Source: Biscogniauxia marginata | Taxonomy: Eukaryota > Ascomycota > Sordariomycetes > Xylariales > Xylariaceae | Assembly: GCA_022695795.1 (NCBI GenBank) | Contig: MU404056.1 | Location: 744,001-808,000 of the forward strand | Reading direction: 5' to 3' | DNA length: 64,000 nucleotides | In this document: piece by piece, positions 33,829-45,900 of the stretch | Layout: each line of letters starts with the position of its first letter | Position numbering within the stretch: the first letter of the stretch is position 1 | Position numbers and translations under genes: made by a program | The notes under the pieces: generated by a model | Told to the model about the DNA's origin: nothing | Database searches by the model: none | What the model saw: the letters and a program-made list of their open reading frames with translations, nothing else

Positions 33829-36229
33829 GTTAATTTTCCTATTTCGAACTTATAACTTCTAATTTAATATTCTTTAATCTCGAGCTATTAAAATAGCACG
33901 CTACCTAGCCCATATAAACGTTAATACTAGCGAGGATTTTAAACACTACTTAAAAAACGAGTATAAAACGCCGAAAATAAAAAAGAATATATATTATCCC
34001 TATATAAAATATAACCGGCTTAACTTGTTTATAAAAAGGCAGCGGCTACAAGTATATTTTAAATAACGTAAACTTTTACGTTTTATCATTTTATATTAAT
34101 CTACTATTTACACGATATAAATGTTAAATGTGAAAAAGTATATATATTTTGTTTTAAGGTTTTTAAAGTGGTAAGTAAGTATATTAAGCATATAAGAAAG
34201 CATAACAACGTAATTAAGGAAAAAACGATATATACAAATAAAAGGTGTTAAAAACTAGTTATAAAGGCCGATTAGGAGTTAATAACGCGACTAAAGGAAG
34301 CGGACGAGTCTAGGGGAAAGAAAAAAACGTAAAAAGAAATCATTATAAATTCCGATGTGACAAATAACGGTCTTAGTTTAAATGGCGCTATTATAAATGC
34401 GGATAGCTCTTTAAAAGGTGTTAAATCCCTCGAGTACCTTAATTTAATTAATATTAACCAAGTTTTACCTTATAATCTCCACTTAATAAATCCGCTTTTA
34501 ATATCGATGCGACTTCTTAATAATGTTAAGTAAGTAAGCTTTGCTAGAATTTTAAAGCAGCCGCACCTTTAAATAGGCCCGTTAATTTCAATTTAAAACG
34601 ATAATAACTTTACACCCTCCTTATTTTTCCATATAAATTTTATTTAATATCCTCTTTTAATAGATTTAAGCATTAAATTAATACACGTAGTTAACATCGA
34701 AATAGGCAATTTATAACAACTTATATAAATATTAATTTAATTAATCTACTTATTATATTTTACTATTTTAACGCTCCTTTTTATGCGTTATTAACTATTA
34801 TTATAACTATTAACCTTTATACTGTTTAGTTATTATAAAAAGATATATTATATAGTTTTAATAATAACTTATTTTTATAGTTAACCTTTTAAATGCAAAA
34901 TTTACTTTAACCTTTTTACTTTTTAATTCCTTATAAACCTTTCGTTATAAGGTTAAAAGGTTTAAAAGCATTATTAAAGGCCACTTAGTAAATACATTCT
35001 TTATAACGAAAACGAATATAATTATAAACCCTTATTTAATTTCGAGATTAATTTGTGTATCGAATAACACTTTGCCCCTCGTTAAAACACGCCATTATAA
35101 AATAAAGAGAACTTATAAGCTACTATGTTTAAATTTTAAAACCTTGCTCTTTAAATACGTTTAATCAAGATCGAATTTAAGAGTTTCGTAAAACAAATAT
35201 TCTATTTTTTTATAGGCAACTTAACTAGGTATAAACCACTATAATATACCACTTGTGATTTTTTAGTTAGTAAATATACTATGAAATGAAGCTGAAGGGC
35301 TTTAGAGCCACCGCCTTTAAAGTAAATAATATAGCCCGGTTTTATAATGTACTTTAATTAATGCACTAGGACGCATCTTCCTTTAAATATAGATTTAAAA
35401 ATAGGTCGGACGTGTTAAAAAGAATTAGTTAGTTAACATGGAATAAACACTCCTATTTATAGCCTTATAAAGAACGTGTTTTTTTGCAAAAGTCTAGGCC
35501 TTCTTTCGTTTAAAAGGGGAATCCCTTTCGTTCCAGTTTTAAGATATTATTTCCCACCTTTATAACTTTCTATTCAAGGAAGCCCTAGTTATAAAGAGAT
35601 CGTGTTACAATATTTAAAAATAATGCGTTTAGCTTTATAAACAATTCTAGTTTATTGTTATTATTATATCGTTCGTGCTTAAAAGCGGGTTATATTTAAG
35701 TTCTTAACCCAAGAAAATGAGGAATTTTACCCCTCTAAAAAAGCTATGTTTTAAGTGCTAAGAAATCCCTATTAACATAATAACTATAATTTATAGTTTT
35801 ATTACTCTTAAATAAACTAAACTATATAAATATAATAATTTAATATATTTATTCTTTTTTGCTAATATTATAAGTAAGTCGCGTATTTAGGTTTTCTTAA
35901 TTTACTAGGTGTTACAAATTGTTACACAGGATAACATGCCAAGATATTATTAATTAATATAACTTATAAATAGTTAAAAATAAGAATATATATATATAAG
36001 TATAACTAATAATTAACTGGTTAAATTCTTTATAGCTTAAAGGTTTAATAGCTTAAATGCTTTATAGTATATTCGTGTATAAATAGGAGACTAAATAATA
36101 AGGAGGGATAAAGAGAAACTTAAACCTTTATAACTTTCTTAAAACTCAAGAGAATTATTAGTTAAATTATGAATATTATGTTTTAAGCATAATCTACCTT
36201 TATTACACGAACTTTATTAGCCAAGTAAT
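33829..36229. other. TA-rich RIP-degraded DNA
   Basis: Only shreds of possible coding sense are visible. Around 34110-34220 a frame reads like a worn C2H2-type finger (Cys...Cys...HIRKH), too weak to call. No LTR boundary recognised. Confidence 0.45.
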
Positions 36230-36590
36230 TAAAAGTCACGTGAACATTAAAAAGCGATCTCACGATCTTGTATAAATTTAATAAATTAAAGTAATTAAAG
36301 AACCTCGAGAAGTATTTCTCGATTTATAAATCTAATATAACTATATAAAGGAAAGAATAAGTATAAATAAGATAGAAACTTTTTATGTATTTATTTACTC
36401 GTTTTTAAGCTATTAATTTAAGATTATAATCGCTTTTTAGAAACTATAATAAGAGTACTTTGAAATCTCTTTAACGAGTAATTATATTAAATTAATCTTG
36501 AGCTATTATTACCTCGAGAAAATTAAGAAACCTTAATACGTGATTTACTTTAAAGTTAAACTAATAAAAGTAACTAAAAGGTTCGTCACT
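36230..36590 (+). repeat. RIP-degraded solo LTR or LTR fragment
   Basis: AGTCACGTGAAC near 36231, GTATAAATAAGATAGAAAC near 36371, the R segment AAGCTATTAATTTAAGATTA, and the end AAAGGTTCGTCAC at 36578-36589 follow the LTR order with extensive C/G loss. The left boundary and target duplication are not resolved. Confidence 0.7.
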
Positions 36591-36591
36591 T

Positions 36592-39549
36592 AAATCTCTT
36601 ATATAAATTAAACATATATAACTATAAACTTCCATATTATATATAAAATAATTATTAATATATATATATTATATTATTTTTTAAATTTAAAAAGATAAAT
36701 ATATTATGTTAATTAAATTAATAACAAAATTTTAAGGAAAAAGAACGTTGCTATTAAGTTCGAGTTAGGTATATTATAAATATAGATATACTTAATAGAC
36801 CTTTGCCGATAAAAAATATATAACGTTTTAAATAAATCTTAATTTAACCAGTTATCCCGTTCCCCGCACTCTCTTTAATGACTTTTTCTATTAAGACCAC
36901 GTTATTACCTTGTTTTAACGAGCCAAGGTTAATATTATTAAGTTAACTATTAATGCCTTTATTCGAAGAATCGTTCTTATTTAATATAGAGTTAGGAGGA
37001 AGCGATGACTCAAGCCGTTTATCGTTAAAAGATGAAGTACTTATATCCTTATTAGCTTAAAAATAAACGCTAATTTAGAGGTTTAACTTGCGTGACATGT
37101 TAAGTAAATATTATTAAAGCTATTTAAGCTTTATATTAATAAAAAGTCCTATAATAATATATATTTATATTTATACTTATAATCTCATTACATCTTTCTA
37201 GATATACTTATAAATGTTTTAATAAAAGTGCGTTTAAAGCGGAATTATATAACTATAATATAAACAAAGCAGTTAAAAGCAGTTTATATATGTTCGAGGT
37301 TTGCTAGAAATAGAGTTTCTAAGTAAAGGTTTAAAAGCCGACCTTAAAAGGGTCTTTATATTAATAAATACAGTGTAAATAACTATATTATAACAACTAG
37401 CTACCCTTTTAAACTCTAAGCATGAAATTTTTCGGTTTTATTTAAAATCCTAATAATTACACTATAAACCAGTCATTATAAAGCATATTATATAAAGCGA
37501 GGTTATTAAATATAATTAAGAGTTACTTATTATGCATTAGTTATAACATTATAAATTAAGTAAAGAAGCTTTATTAAAGGAAACTAAGTTACATTATATA
37601 AACCGATGTTAAGAAAACCAGTTAAAGCTACGGAGTTGGTATAACATATAAGCATGCTTATAAGAGCGTTTAAATATTTCCGAAGAGCCCAGTCCGGGAT
37701 GTGCAATGCCACGTATATCTACCCACGCTAAAGAGGCCGGGCAGCGCGACTTAGTAATAGTTATAATGTTATATAAGCCGCTACTTATAAAATCCGGTAA
37801 AACACCCTGCCCTTTTTAAGAAGCTAGTATAATCATCAAGATTATAAGCGGTTTTATTATATGTTAAAAACTTTAATTTTAATTACATTAAAATATAACC
37901 TTAATATGTAAATAAACAAGCGATCTTATAAATCTTATTTATATAGTTATTTAAAAACATTAACTTACTTAAAAGCTAATTTTCTTTAAACTCGGTTTAA
38001 TTAAGTAATTTAACTTAAGGATTTTTTATAATACTTATTTTTCACGATATAAATTTCCAATTTTTAAGCTTATTTAAGATAATTATGCTAGTTACTCCTT
38101 ATTAAGGCTAATAGGCTTATTTTCACTTTCGTTAAGGTATTATTTTAGCCTCGAGGCTAAGATATAGCTTTTAACTAATTAATTAATGCGTTACACTTTA
38201 ATTAGCCCGGAGCGGTTTTAAAGCAATTCCCACGCAATAACCAAGCCGGGAATTACCCTTAATAACCGTAAGCAATATCGCGAGCCCGCGATCCCTATCA
38301 AAGGTGGGTATTATAAACGCGCGGTCCTATCGAGCAGGTGGGGAAGTATTGCGAGCCCGCGGTCCTACATGGTTTAAAGGGTCTAACATCACCGTGATCG
38401 GCTTTAACCTAGCATTATAGCAAAATGGGGTTAAACGGTTTACTTAACCCGCATTGCGTATAAATACCTTGCATCCCGCTAATTTTAATCGTAAAACCGT
38501 TATTGCTTTTTCTCTCTTAACTCCCCGATTTACGAAATAAATCTTTATTAAGAGCTATTTAAACCATTTTGCTTTAAGTCTTTAAAATATGCGAAAAATA
38601 TATAAAACTTGTTAAAACGAAGGTATTAAAGGTATAAAATACCCAACTTATAACTATTCACCTAAATCGTTAAATAAAAGCTAATTATTATTTAATTACA
38701 TATTAATATTACCTTAATAATATGTTATTACGTTAAACTAAACTATCTTTTTAACTAATTATTTCGTTAACTATATAAAATAAGGTTAATAATATAAACA
38801 TATTAAGAGATTTCTTTATAAGAACAATTATTATAAATATAGCTAGGCATTATCAACAAGATTTTCTTTTAACGTTTATATATAAGTTAAGTATATAATA
38901 GTTATAACTTATAATCCTTATCAAGGCCTCGATATTTAAATCGTATTAAAAAACAAAATATGGCATTAAGAAAATATAAAACATATTAAGCTTAACATTA
39001 TAAATTATAATTAGCCTAAACGATATAAGTATACGTTATATTATGTTAGTTATTTTATTAATATATAAATACACGGCTTGTTTTAATATAGATTTTAGTT
39101 ATTCGAATTAAATAACGCTTATTTATTTGCTAGGTAATTTACTTTTAACGTTATTAACTAATTAACGTGTAATATTTAATTAATAACTCTAAATAATAAA
39201 CCTAGGAAAAACCTATCTCTATAAATTCCTAAATATAAATAAATCTAGAAGGAGATTAATATATTAATAACTATTAATAAAACAAGGGAAAGAGCCTTAA
39301 AAAGGTTTATAAATTACTCCTTTTTACCTTTATTTATAAGGTTATATACGTAATAAGTGGTTAGTTATACTTCTTACTTTCTTTGTTAATTAATACATAA
39401 CACGCGTTATAACATGCGTACCATGTCGTAACCTAGTCCCTTAATTTACTAAAATATTGCTTAAAAACACTAAAAAAAATCTCGAGGAGGCCTCTATACT
39501 ATTTACGTCTTTTTAAATAAACATTTCCTCGTGTAAATCTATCTATTCG
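36592..39549. other. TA-rich RIP-degraded DNA with a less mutated island
   Basis: Almost entirely TA-rich. At 38210-38460 a more GC-rich island has repeated GCGAGCCCGCG-GTCCTA-like words and a GTATAAATACC element near 38458-38468, like a former promoter. No coding frame follows it legibly. Confidence 0.45.
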
Positions 39550-41951
39550 TTATACATTTAGATCCTCTCGCGCTTTACAAAAAATAGCCTTTATATAAAG
39601 ATAAAGTCCTTCGTCTTTCTTTTTCCATTTTCCACTATTTAGAAATACTGCTTTTCGCATCTTATTTACTAAGGGGACTAGTAATTCGTAGTATTCGGTA
39701 AAGAACTCGGTTATGGTCTTGCGAAAAATATCTTTATCGAATACCGTACCTAGTTTTAGCTTCGCTAATTCCTCCGTATTTACATAATTCCACTTATTAA
39801 ACTATGGGACAACTCTGTTAAGCCTCTTCCTATCTGGTCTATTGTCGTGAATGCATATCCAGAACAGCACCCAAAAAAAAGACTCGAGGTCATGCATAAA
39901 GGAGTGCTGCTCGCCTAGAAGCGCCCCGATGGCCATAAACGCCCTCGTGCCTATCTTGCTCTTTGCCCCCGAGGCGCCTTCTCGTGGCTCTCTAATGGCA
40001 AGATCTAGATCAATTAAAAACGCGAGCCAAGAGGGGTTGCTGCCGTCTTCATTAATTATGAGGTTGTTAATTAAGATGTCTCGGTGGAGAATGCCGGCTC
40101 TATGTAACGATTCGTGCCTTGAAATACAACCCTCTAGCGCGTTAAGGAGAGCGGCGCGGGAGCTTGCCTCATATATAGGTTGTCTATAGTCACGAATAAT
40201 TAGACGTCGATGTATCCGATTCGGCAGTGCATTCCTGTTTACCTTGGTTGGAGATACCGAATAGGATCGTTTGCTCGGCGGCAGAGGTGCGTCCGTGTGG
40301 CTGGCAGATCGCTTTTGACTGGATGTAGCACTGCGGCCTTCCCGCGAACCCGCCGTGGCCGTGCCGGCGCGTGGGATCGTTAAGCGTTATGCGTGGTAAT
40401 TTTCTGCCATCGTAATATCTAGCCCCCTTCGGACATTGCTTCGTATGTCATCGTCAGTTCCGTGTACCTGAACGGTATAATGATGATAGTATCGGCCCAT
40501 GTTGACTACACCCTTGCTAGTCGCCTCCTGAAGTAGCTCGCCTTCTCCACGCTCCGTATACTGCCACGAGTCCTTAATAACAAGCGGCGTCCTTAGGTCA
40601 TCTTCGCGATGGGCCTTCCAGCAAGTCGTTGCACGGCCGGCGATACAAGGTGCACGCCTCATTACTGCATCGATAACTAGGCGTTCCCGACGGCCATTCC
40701 GGTCGATTTCGATATACCGTTTGCCGCCCGATGTAATAATAGTAGGGTCAAACCCCAGCTGCGCCTCGTTCATCTAAAGAAACCCGAGGATGGTAGATAC
40801 GAAGCGGAGTTCGTCTTCGTTTATATCGAACCGGTCGGATGCGATCCCCCCTAGGCGATCGAACACCCATATTCTCATGAAAGATCCACAAAGGGTAAAG
40901 GCAATAGCAAACCGACGGGTGTCTTGAGCAAAAAGCACTTCTTTTACGTATCTCCCAATATCGAGCCACGCTTTGGAGGCGGTATCGGCCGATGGGTTAC
41001 TCTTCAGCTCTCTAGGTATAAGCATCTGTGACTAGCGACACTTCCCGCCCCATATGACCTCGTCGCTGCTTACGAAGCCGACGTCTATCTTCCGCTCTGC
41101 CGTAAAACCCTGGATCGGCTGGTTAGGCTGTACTAGTGGTCTTCGGCGTGTCGGAATAGAGTTATATCCCTCCGCAACACTTTCCTCTGTTAGTGTTACT
41201 AGCTTGTCGCTTATGTTGGTGAACCAGCTTAGGACGCCATCTTGATTCGCATCCTGCGGCCACCCGCTCTATCCTCCGTCACTAAATAATGAGTCTTCGC
41301 CCTCGGTGCAACTCTTGAATACAGCGTCAGCTGCTGTGTCGAGACCGGCCACACCTCTAAAGTACGTCTCGTGGAAGTTGCAGAGCCCGACATACAAAGG
41401 GCCGAGCTCCTCTTTCAGCACATCGTCTATATATTTCCGATATTCGGAGGAGTTAACAAAACTGCCCGTATTGCGAAGCCACGGAGTCTGTTAGAGGGAA
41501 GAGGCTATCGATCGGGGAGGCGGAGTAAATTCGGTAACAGCGTTGTAAACCTGGTCCCAAATCTCCTCGTTAGACTTTTTGGCAATGACTGCTGCTAAAA
41601 GAGGTTTAACACGGCTATAGTCGAAGTCATCGGAAGTGATCGCTATATTAAGCCTTGGCAGTTCGCTAAAGAAGGGTTTTCCGCTGCCAAAACGGAGCAG
41701 ACGAGCAGCCGGGAGGATCTATAGTGTCGAAAAAAGGATGAGGACGAGGTTTTAAATATCTATATAATAGTCAGAGAAGCGCTGTAACGAAGCTGGCTTA
41801 CCATACCTTCTTGGTTAAGCTGACCTAGCGCGTCTAGCGAGCACGCGACGCCTTTGTCTTTACATATCGAGTTAAACGAAGCGCGGAAAGAATCGAGGCT
41901 TGTCCCAATAAGATTATCCCTAATGATCTCCGACCGGTTTTAATTTGTCAT
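39550..41951 (-). pseudogene. FunK1-type fungal protein kinase pseudogene
   Basis: One minus-strand frame, with an intron-like gap near 41725-41804, gives a nearly complete FunK1-like protein of over 700 codons. Landmarks: AARLLRFGSGKPFFSEL, ELKSNP, GRYVKEVLFAQDTRRF with FAFTLCGS-like context, GFDPTI, RAPCIAGRATTCWKAH, VIKDSWQY, EGELLQEATSKGVVN, YYHH, the catalytic HRDILINNLIINED (HRD at 40078-40086), DLDLAI as the DFG equivalent, GTRAFMAIGALLG and HDLESFFWVLFWI. Stops fall at codon 4, near 41488, near 41270, at 40771-40773 (before MNEAQLGFDPTI, where Trp or Gln is usual), near 40387 and near 39806. All are explicable by C-to-T or G-to-A, implying RIP-like mutation at the desert edge. The family's role in fungi is poorly known. 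Confidence 0.85.
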
Positions 41952-42986
41952 AGCGGATGAAGATGGGGATAAAGATAGGATGTGGTTGAGTTGCAAGAGA
42001 CGGCGCTAAAAACGACGCGAGACGACGCGCCTTTGGTTCGAGAAAAAAGGGATGTAATAAGAATCTACTAGCCGAGGTGAACCTTGGGCGTAAATAAGGA
42101 TAAAGCTAGGTAGGGCTAAAGAACACGGCGCTAAGCCTTCTTGAAAAGGGAGAAGAATGGAGAAGAGTGGAGAAGAAAAGCCGAGGCTATTTTGTGGAAC
42201 CCTGCTCTTAATGTACACTAGCTGCATTTTCATTAGCGCACGGGCCTCTACAACGAAGATCTCGAATCCGATTATTTTCTTCTAATAATATCGGCCGCTA
42301 CTCCAAGGCTGCCTCTTTTCCATCTTCGAGATACCATTATCCACCATCTTACGGCATCATCCCGCAGCTTGCAAAGTCCCTGCCTTTCTACCCGTCGCTT
42401 CTCGCATTTTTGTTTGCCTCTGCCAAAATATTGTTACTATTATATTATCTAGATTCTTTTTTTAAAATGTTGTTCACCTCGACCTGGGGTTGTCCCGCTA
42501 GTGTTATGTTTCTCGAGTTTTTTACTCCGTCAAGTACATGTTGTTTGCATCCGCGCACCCCCTCCTGTTACTCTGGTATAGTCGTCGCGATAGCTGCCGT
42601 AGTGAATAGGTTCGAAAGCTTGCGGGGTAGGCTGTCATGGCCTTCATATCCTCAACCATGGCACTTCTGGGCAACATCCTCCTCTCTCCCTTATTTTAAG
42701 CATCGGAATATCATCTGGGTTCCTGGAAACTCTTCATACCCTCAAATTACTTTCACCTGCTTTTACATCTCATAAACCCACGATAAGTAGGCAATCCGTT
42801 TTTCTTTTCGCCTTTTCCCCCCTCTAGCTTACTGTCCTACTTTCCTAGGTCAACTTCCTGTATTTATCCCATCGCGCAAGTTACCGTTCTATATCATTAT
42901 GCGCCGCATAAAGGTGTTCGCTAACAAGAATATTTTAAAACAGATCGGCTAACTGCCTCGACTTTGCGTTCGATATAAAGAACACA
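41952..42986. other. Intergenic and presumed 5' region of the SNF2 gene
   Basis: Transition from TA-rich to balanced composition. A 121-codon ORF at 42410-42775 has no ATG-supported start or domain and likely lies in promoter or leader DNA of the helicase gene. Confidence 0.4.
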
Positions 42987-45900
42987 ATGGACAATACCGA
43001 TCCTTGGGACTGGAACGTTGACAGGGTGGTACGAGAGTTCTGCTCGCCGCATCGAACTTGGACTCCATCCTCAGATTCACCGAAGCTCCCCCTTCCCCAG
43101 CAGCTCGAGGCTTCCTTGCGCGAACACGAGGCCGATGGTCATACGATTCTTACCTACCCCGACGAAGCCGAGTTGTGCAATGAACTCAGCATCAGGAGTC
43201 TTAAGCACAAAGCAACATTCAGACATGCCCTTAGTCAACTCCGCCTACGCAGCCAGAAGTACCAGAATAACCAGAACAAGGTTTCCGCTCCCACTACCAC
43301 TTCCACTCCTACCCTTTCCCTTGTCGCCACGGAGCATTTGTCTGCAGACGAGCCAGCTCGCAAGAGGCGACGAACTACCTCGACCGTCATTTTAGACAAA
43401 GAAAAGGACAATACCGATATACACCTCCAAGGTACTATAGCTGAGAGAATAGAAAGGCAAGAGCCTGAGAGGCGTAGGGTTCAGCCTCACCTGGCAGCTG
43501 TGCGATGCCAACCAGCCGAACCAAACCGGCCTACTAGCCAGTATTTTAGAGATGCCGGCCTTTCCAACTATGACATTCTCTGCCACGACGACACCGACTC
43601 CGCCACCCAGCAGGACATCTGCGAATTTGCCTTTGATAGCAGCAGTGTCACAGTTTACAGAGGACACCAGATACAAGTCCATCGCATGCTTTATCGTGCT
43701 TTAAAGAATATCCCTCATACCCGCCGGTGCGGCAAGCGACCTGCAGACTCAGTTGCACCTCTAAACGATCCCTTCGATGACGAGGTGCTCCCAGTATATG
43801 GCGAATCCGACCAAGAATATGACTCAGAAACATGGAACGAGATTCAAGAGGAGCAGAGAGAACGCAGAAGTCAACAAGCACGCCCAGGTTGTCTTACAGC
43901 TGGAAAAATCAACGCCATTCTCGACACTATTATCCAGCGCTACGAGGCAAAATGGTGGGAGGAGAAGAAAGCTGGTCTCCGATACAAGGCTCCCCAAACA
44001 TGGGACAGTATCCAAAAGAGTCGCCAGCAATATATCCGTATGAGGTCAAGAGATCTGCAAAGATTGGATAAACGGATTGCGGCATTACGGGGTGAGATTG
44101 CCACGGCAAACCTGTGGTACGCCGAGAACGATCTGGTACATGTCGCAGCAAGCCTTGAACCCTCCATCCGAGATCGACTCGAGACGAAATGGCTACTCGA
44201 CTTGGCAAACCAAAAACACAAGCCCGAGGAGGCCGCAGCTCTACCTCCACAGCGCGGGAAAAGAGCAGCTGGTCCTGACCCATACGAGGACGTCGATATC
44301 ACCGACACCGGAGAAGACCTGACCAGCGAACCCGGCGATATGATGCCACTAGCACAATACGAAAACGAGTCACCTGCAATTACTGCTTCACAGTCAGAAC
44401 ATATTACATCGCAAACATCGGCATCTTCTCGCCATGAAGTCATTGTTATTAGCAGCGACAGTGAATCCGAAAGCGATACTACCTCGCCTGCCTCTACAGT
44501 AAGAAATGCCACTCGTCTCGATGATGACGCCGATGAAGAAGACAGCCGAGAGCAGGTCGAAGAGATTGGCAGGCAGTTCGCCAATCGAAGCATCTCTACG
44601 AGAGACTGGAAGAGCTTGTGCCGCCTGTTCCAGTGCCCAGAGGATATCACAGAGCACAAGCCCGCTGGTTTCAAGCTGATCATCTCCGGCTACCAGCTAC
44701 ATGCCATCTGGTGGCAGCTCACACAGTATCCGGTCAGGGGCGTGCCCGGTGGCTGCCTCGGTGACGAGATGGGCTTAGGCAAGACCATCGAGGTCATTGC
44801 TACCTTTGCCGTATTCGCGATCATCAAGACGAACTATATCGAGGTACAAAATTACTGGGAAAATGGCATAACTATTGATGGCCGTGAACATCTACCTCGG
44901 AACCAGAACAAGACCGACGCAGCCTGCCCTGGCCAGCACCTCTCACTATCTGGCCTGCTTTGCCCATGCGTCAAGTCGGGAGAGGCTTACCTGGTAGCCA
45001 CGAAGCTGCCATCGCTACCTACAATCTGCTTCGTCCCTCCGAACTCGATCCATGGTTGGCATCGAGAGTTTGAAAACCTCCTCGACCTTAGCCACCCTGT
45101 TATGAAAGATCTTCAGCTTTCCATCATGCATAACGATTTCAAAAGAAACGAGGCATACTACCATAGCAGCAGTCGTGTGCAGGAAACCATGGCTAAGGCT
45201 ATTGAGTGTCACATTAACCAGCAGAATGGGCTGCCCGATTGCTATCTTAAAGGCCGCCAAGGTCTTAGCAATTGGTTCCTGCTGGTCAGCTCATCCGGGG
45301 CACAGAGCCTATATAATGCCTACGATGACAAGACTGTTAATTACCGGTCCCGCCGAGGAGGGAAAGATGGTCAGCATGGCAAAGAGCATGAAGGCAAAAT
45401 ATTTATCACCAACGGCCTTGCCGCCTCTTTTGTCTTTTTCGACGAGGCACACACATACCGTGGCTCGCTGTCCAGTCCTACACAGCCGTTTGTCATATTG
45501 AAAACTATCACATACAAGTCTTGGGAGCCCACCATCGCCTTCGCCGTCTCGGGTTCCATCTCGGGCAGCGGTCCTAGTCAGCTGACTAACATCGTCGACC
45601 ACATCCTTCGTGTTAAAGATGAGCAGGAGGAGGGCGAGCCTAGCATCGGAGGAATCACCAGCGCAGCTGAGCTCGAAGGGAAGAGAAGCGATTGGAGTTA
45701 CCTGCTGCAGAACAGCCATATAATCAGCAATCCGAAGACGAGGGCCGAGGTAAAGAAGCGCAAGGAATCTATGGGCAAAGTGATGAAGAGCCTCGTTCCT
45801 CACATACTCATGGCCCGGAGAAACGTTGACAAGTTTCGCGGCCACCCAATCGGCGACGACGGCCGAGAAATTGTTGTAAAACAGATCAGGTGCGATATGG

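Noticed and set aside
34110..34220. Possible C2H2 finger relic
   Set aside because: Only one worn Cys/His set in heavily mutated DNA; not distinguishable from chance.
39851..40189. 112-codon plus-strand ORF
   Set aside because: Antisense shadow of the FunK1 catalytic region.
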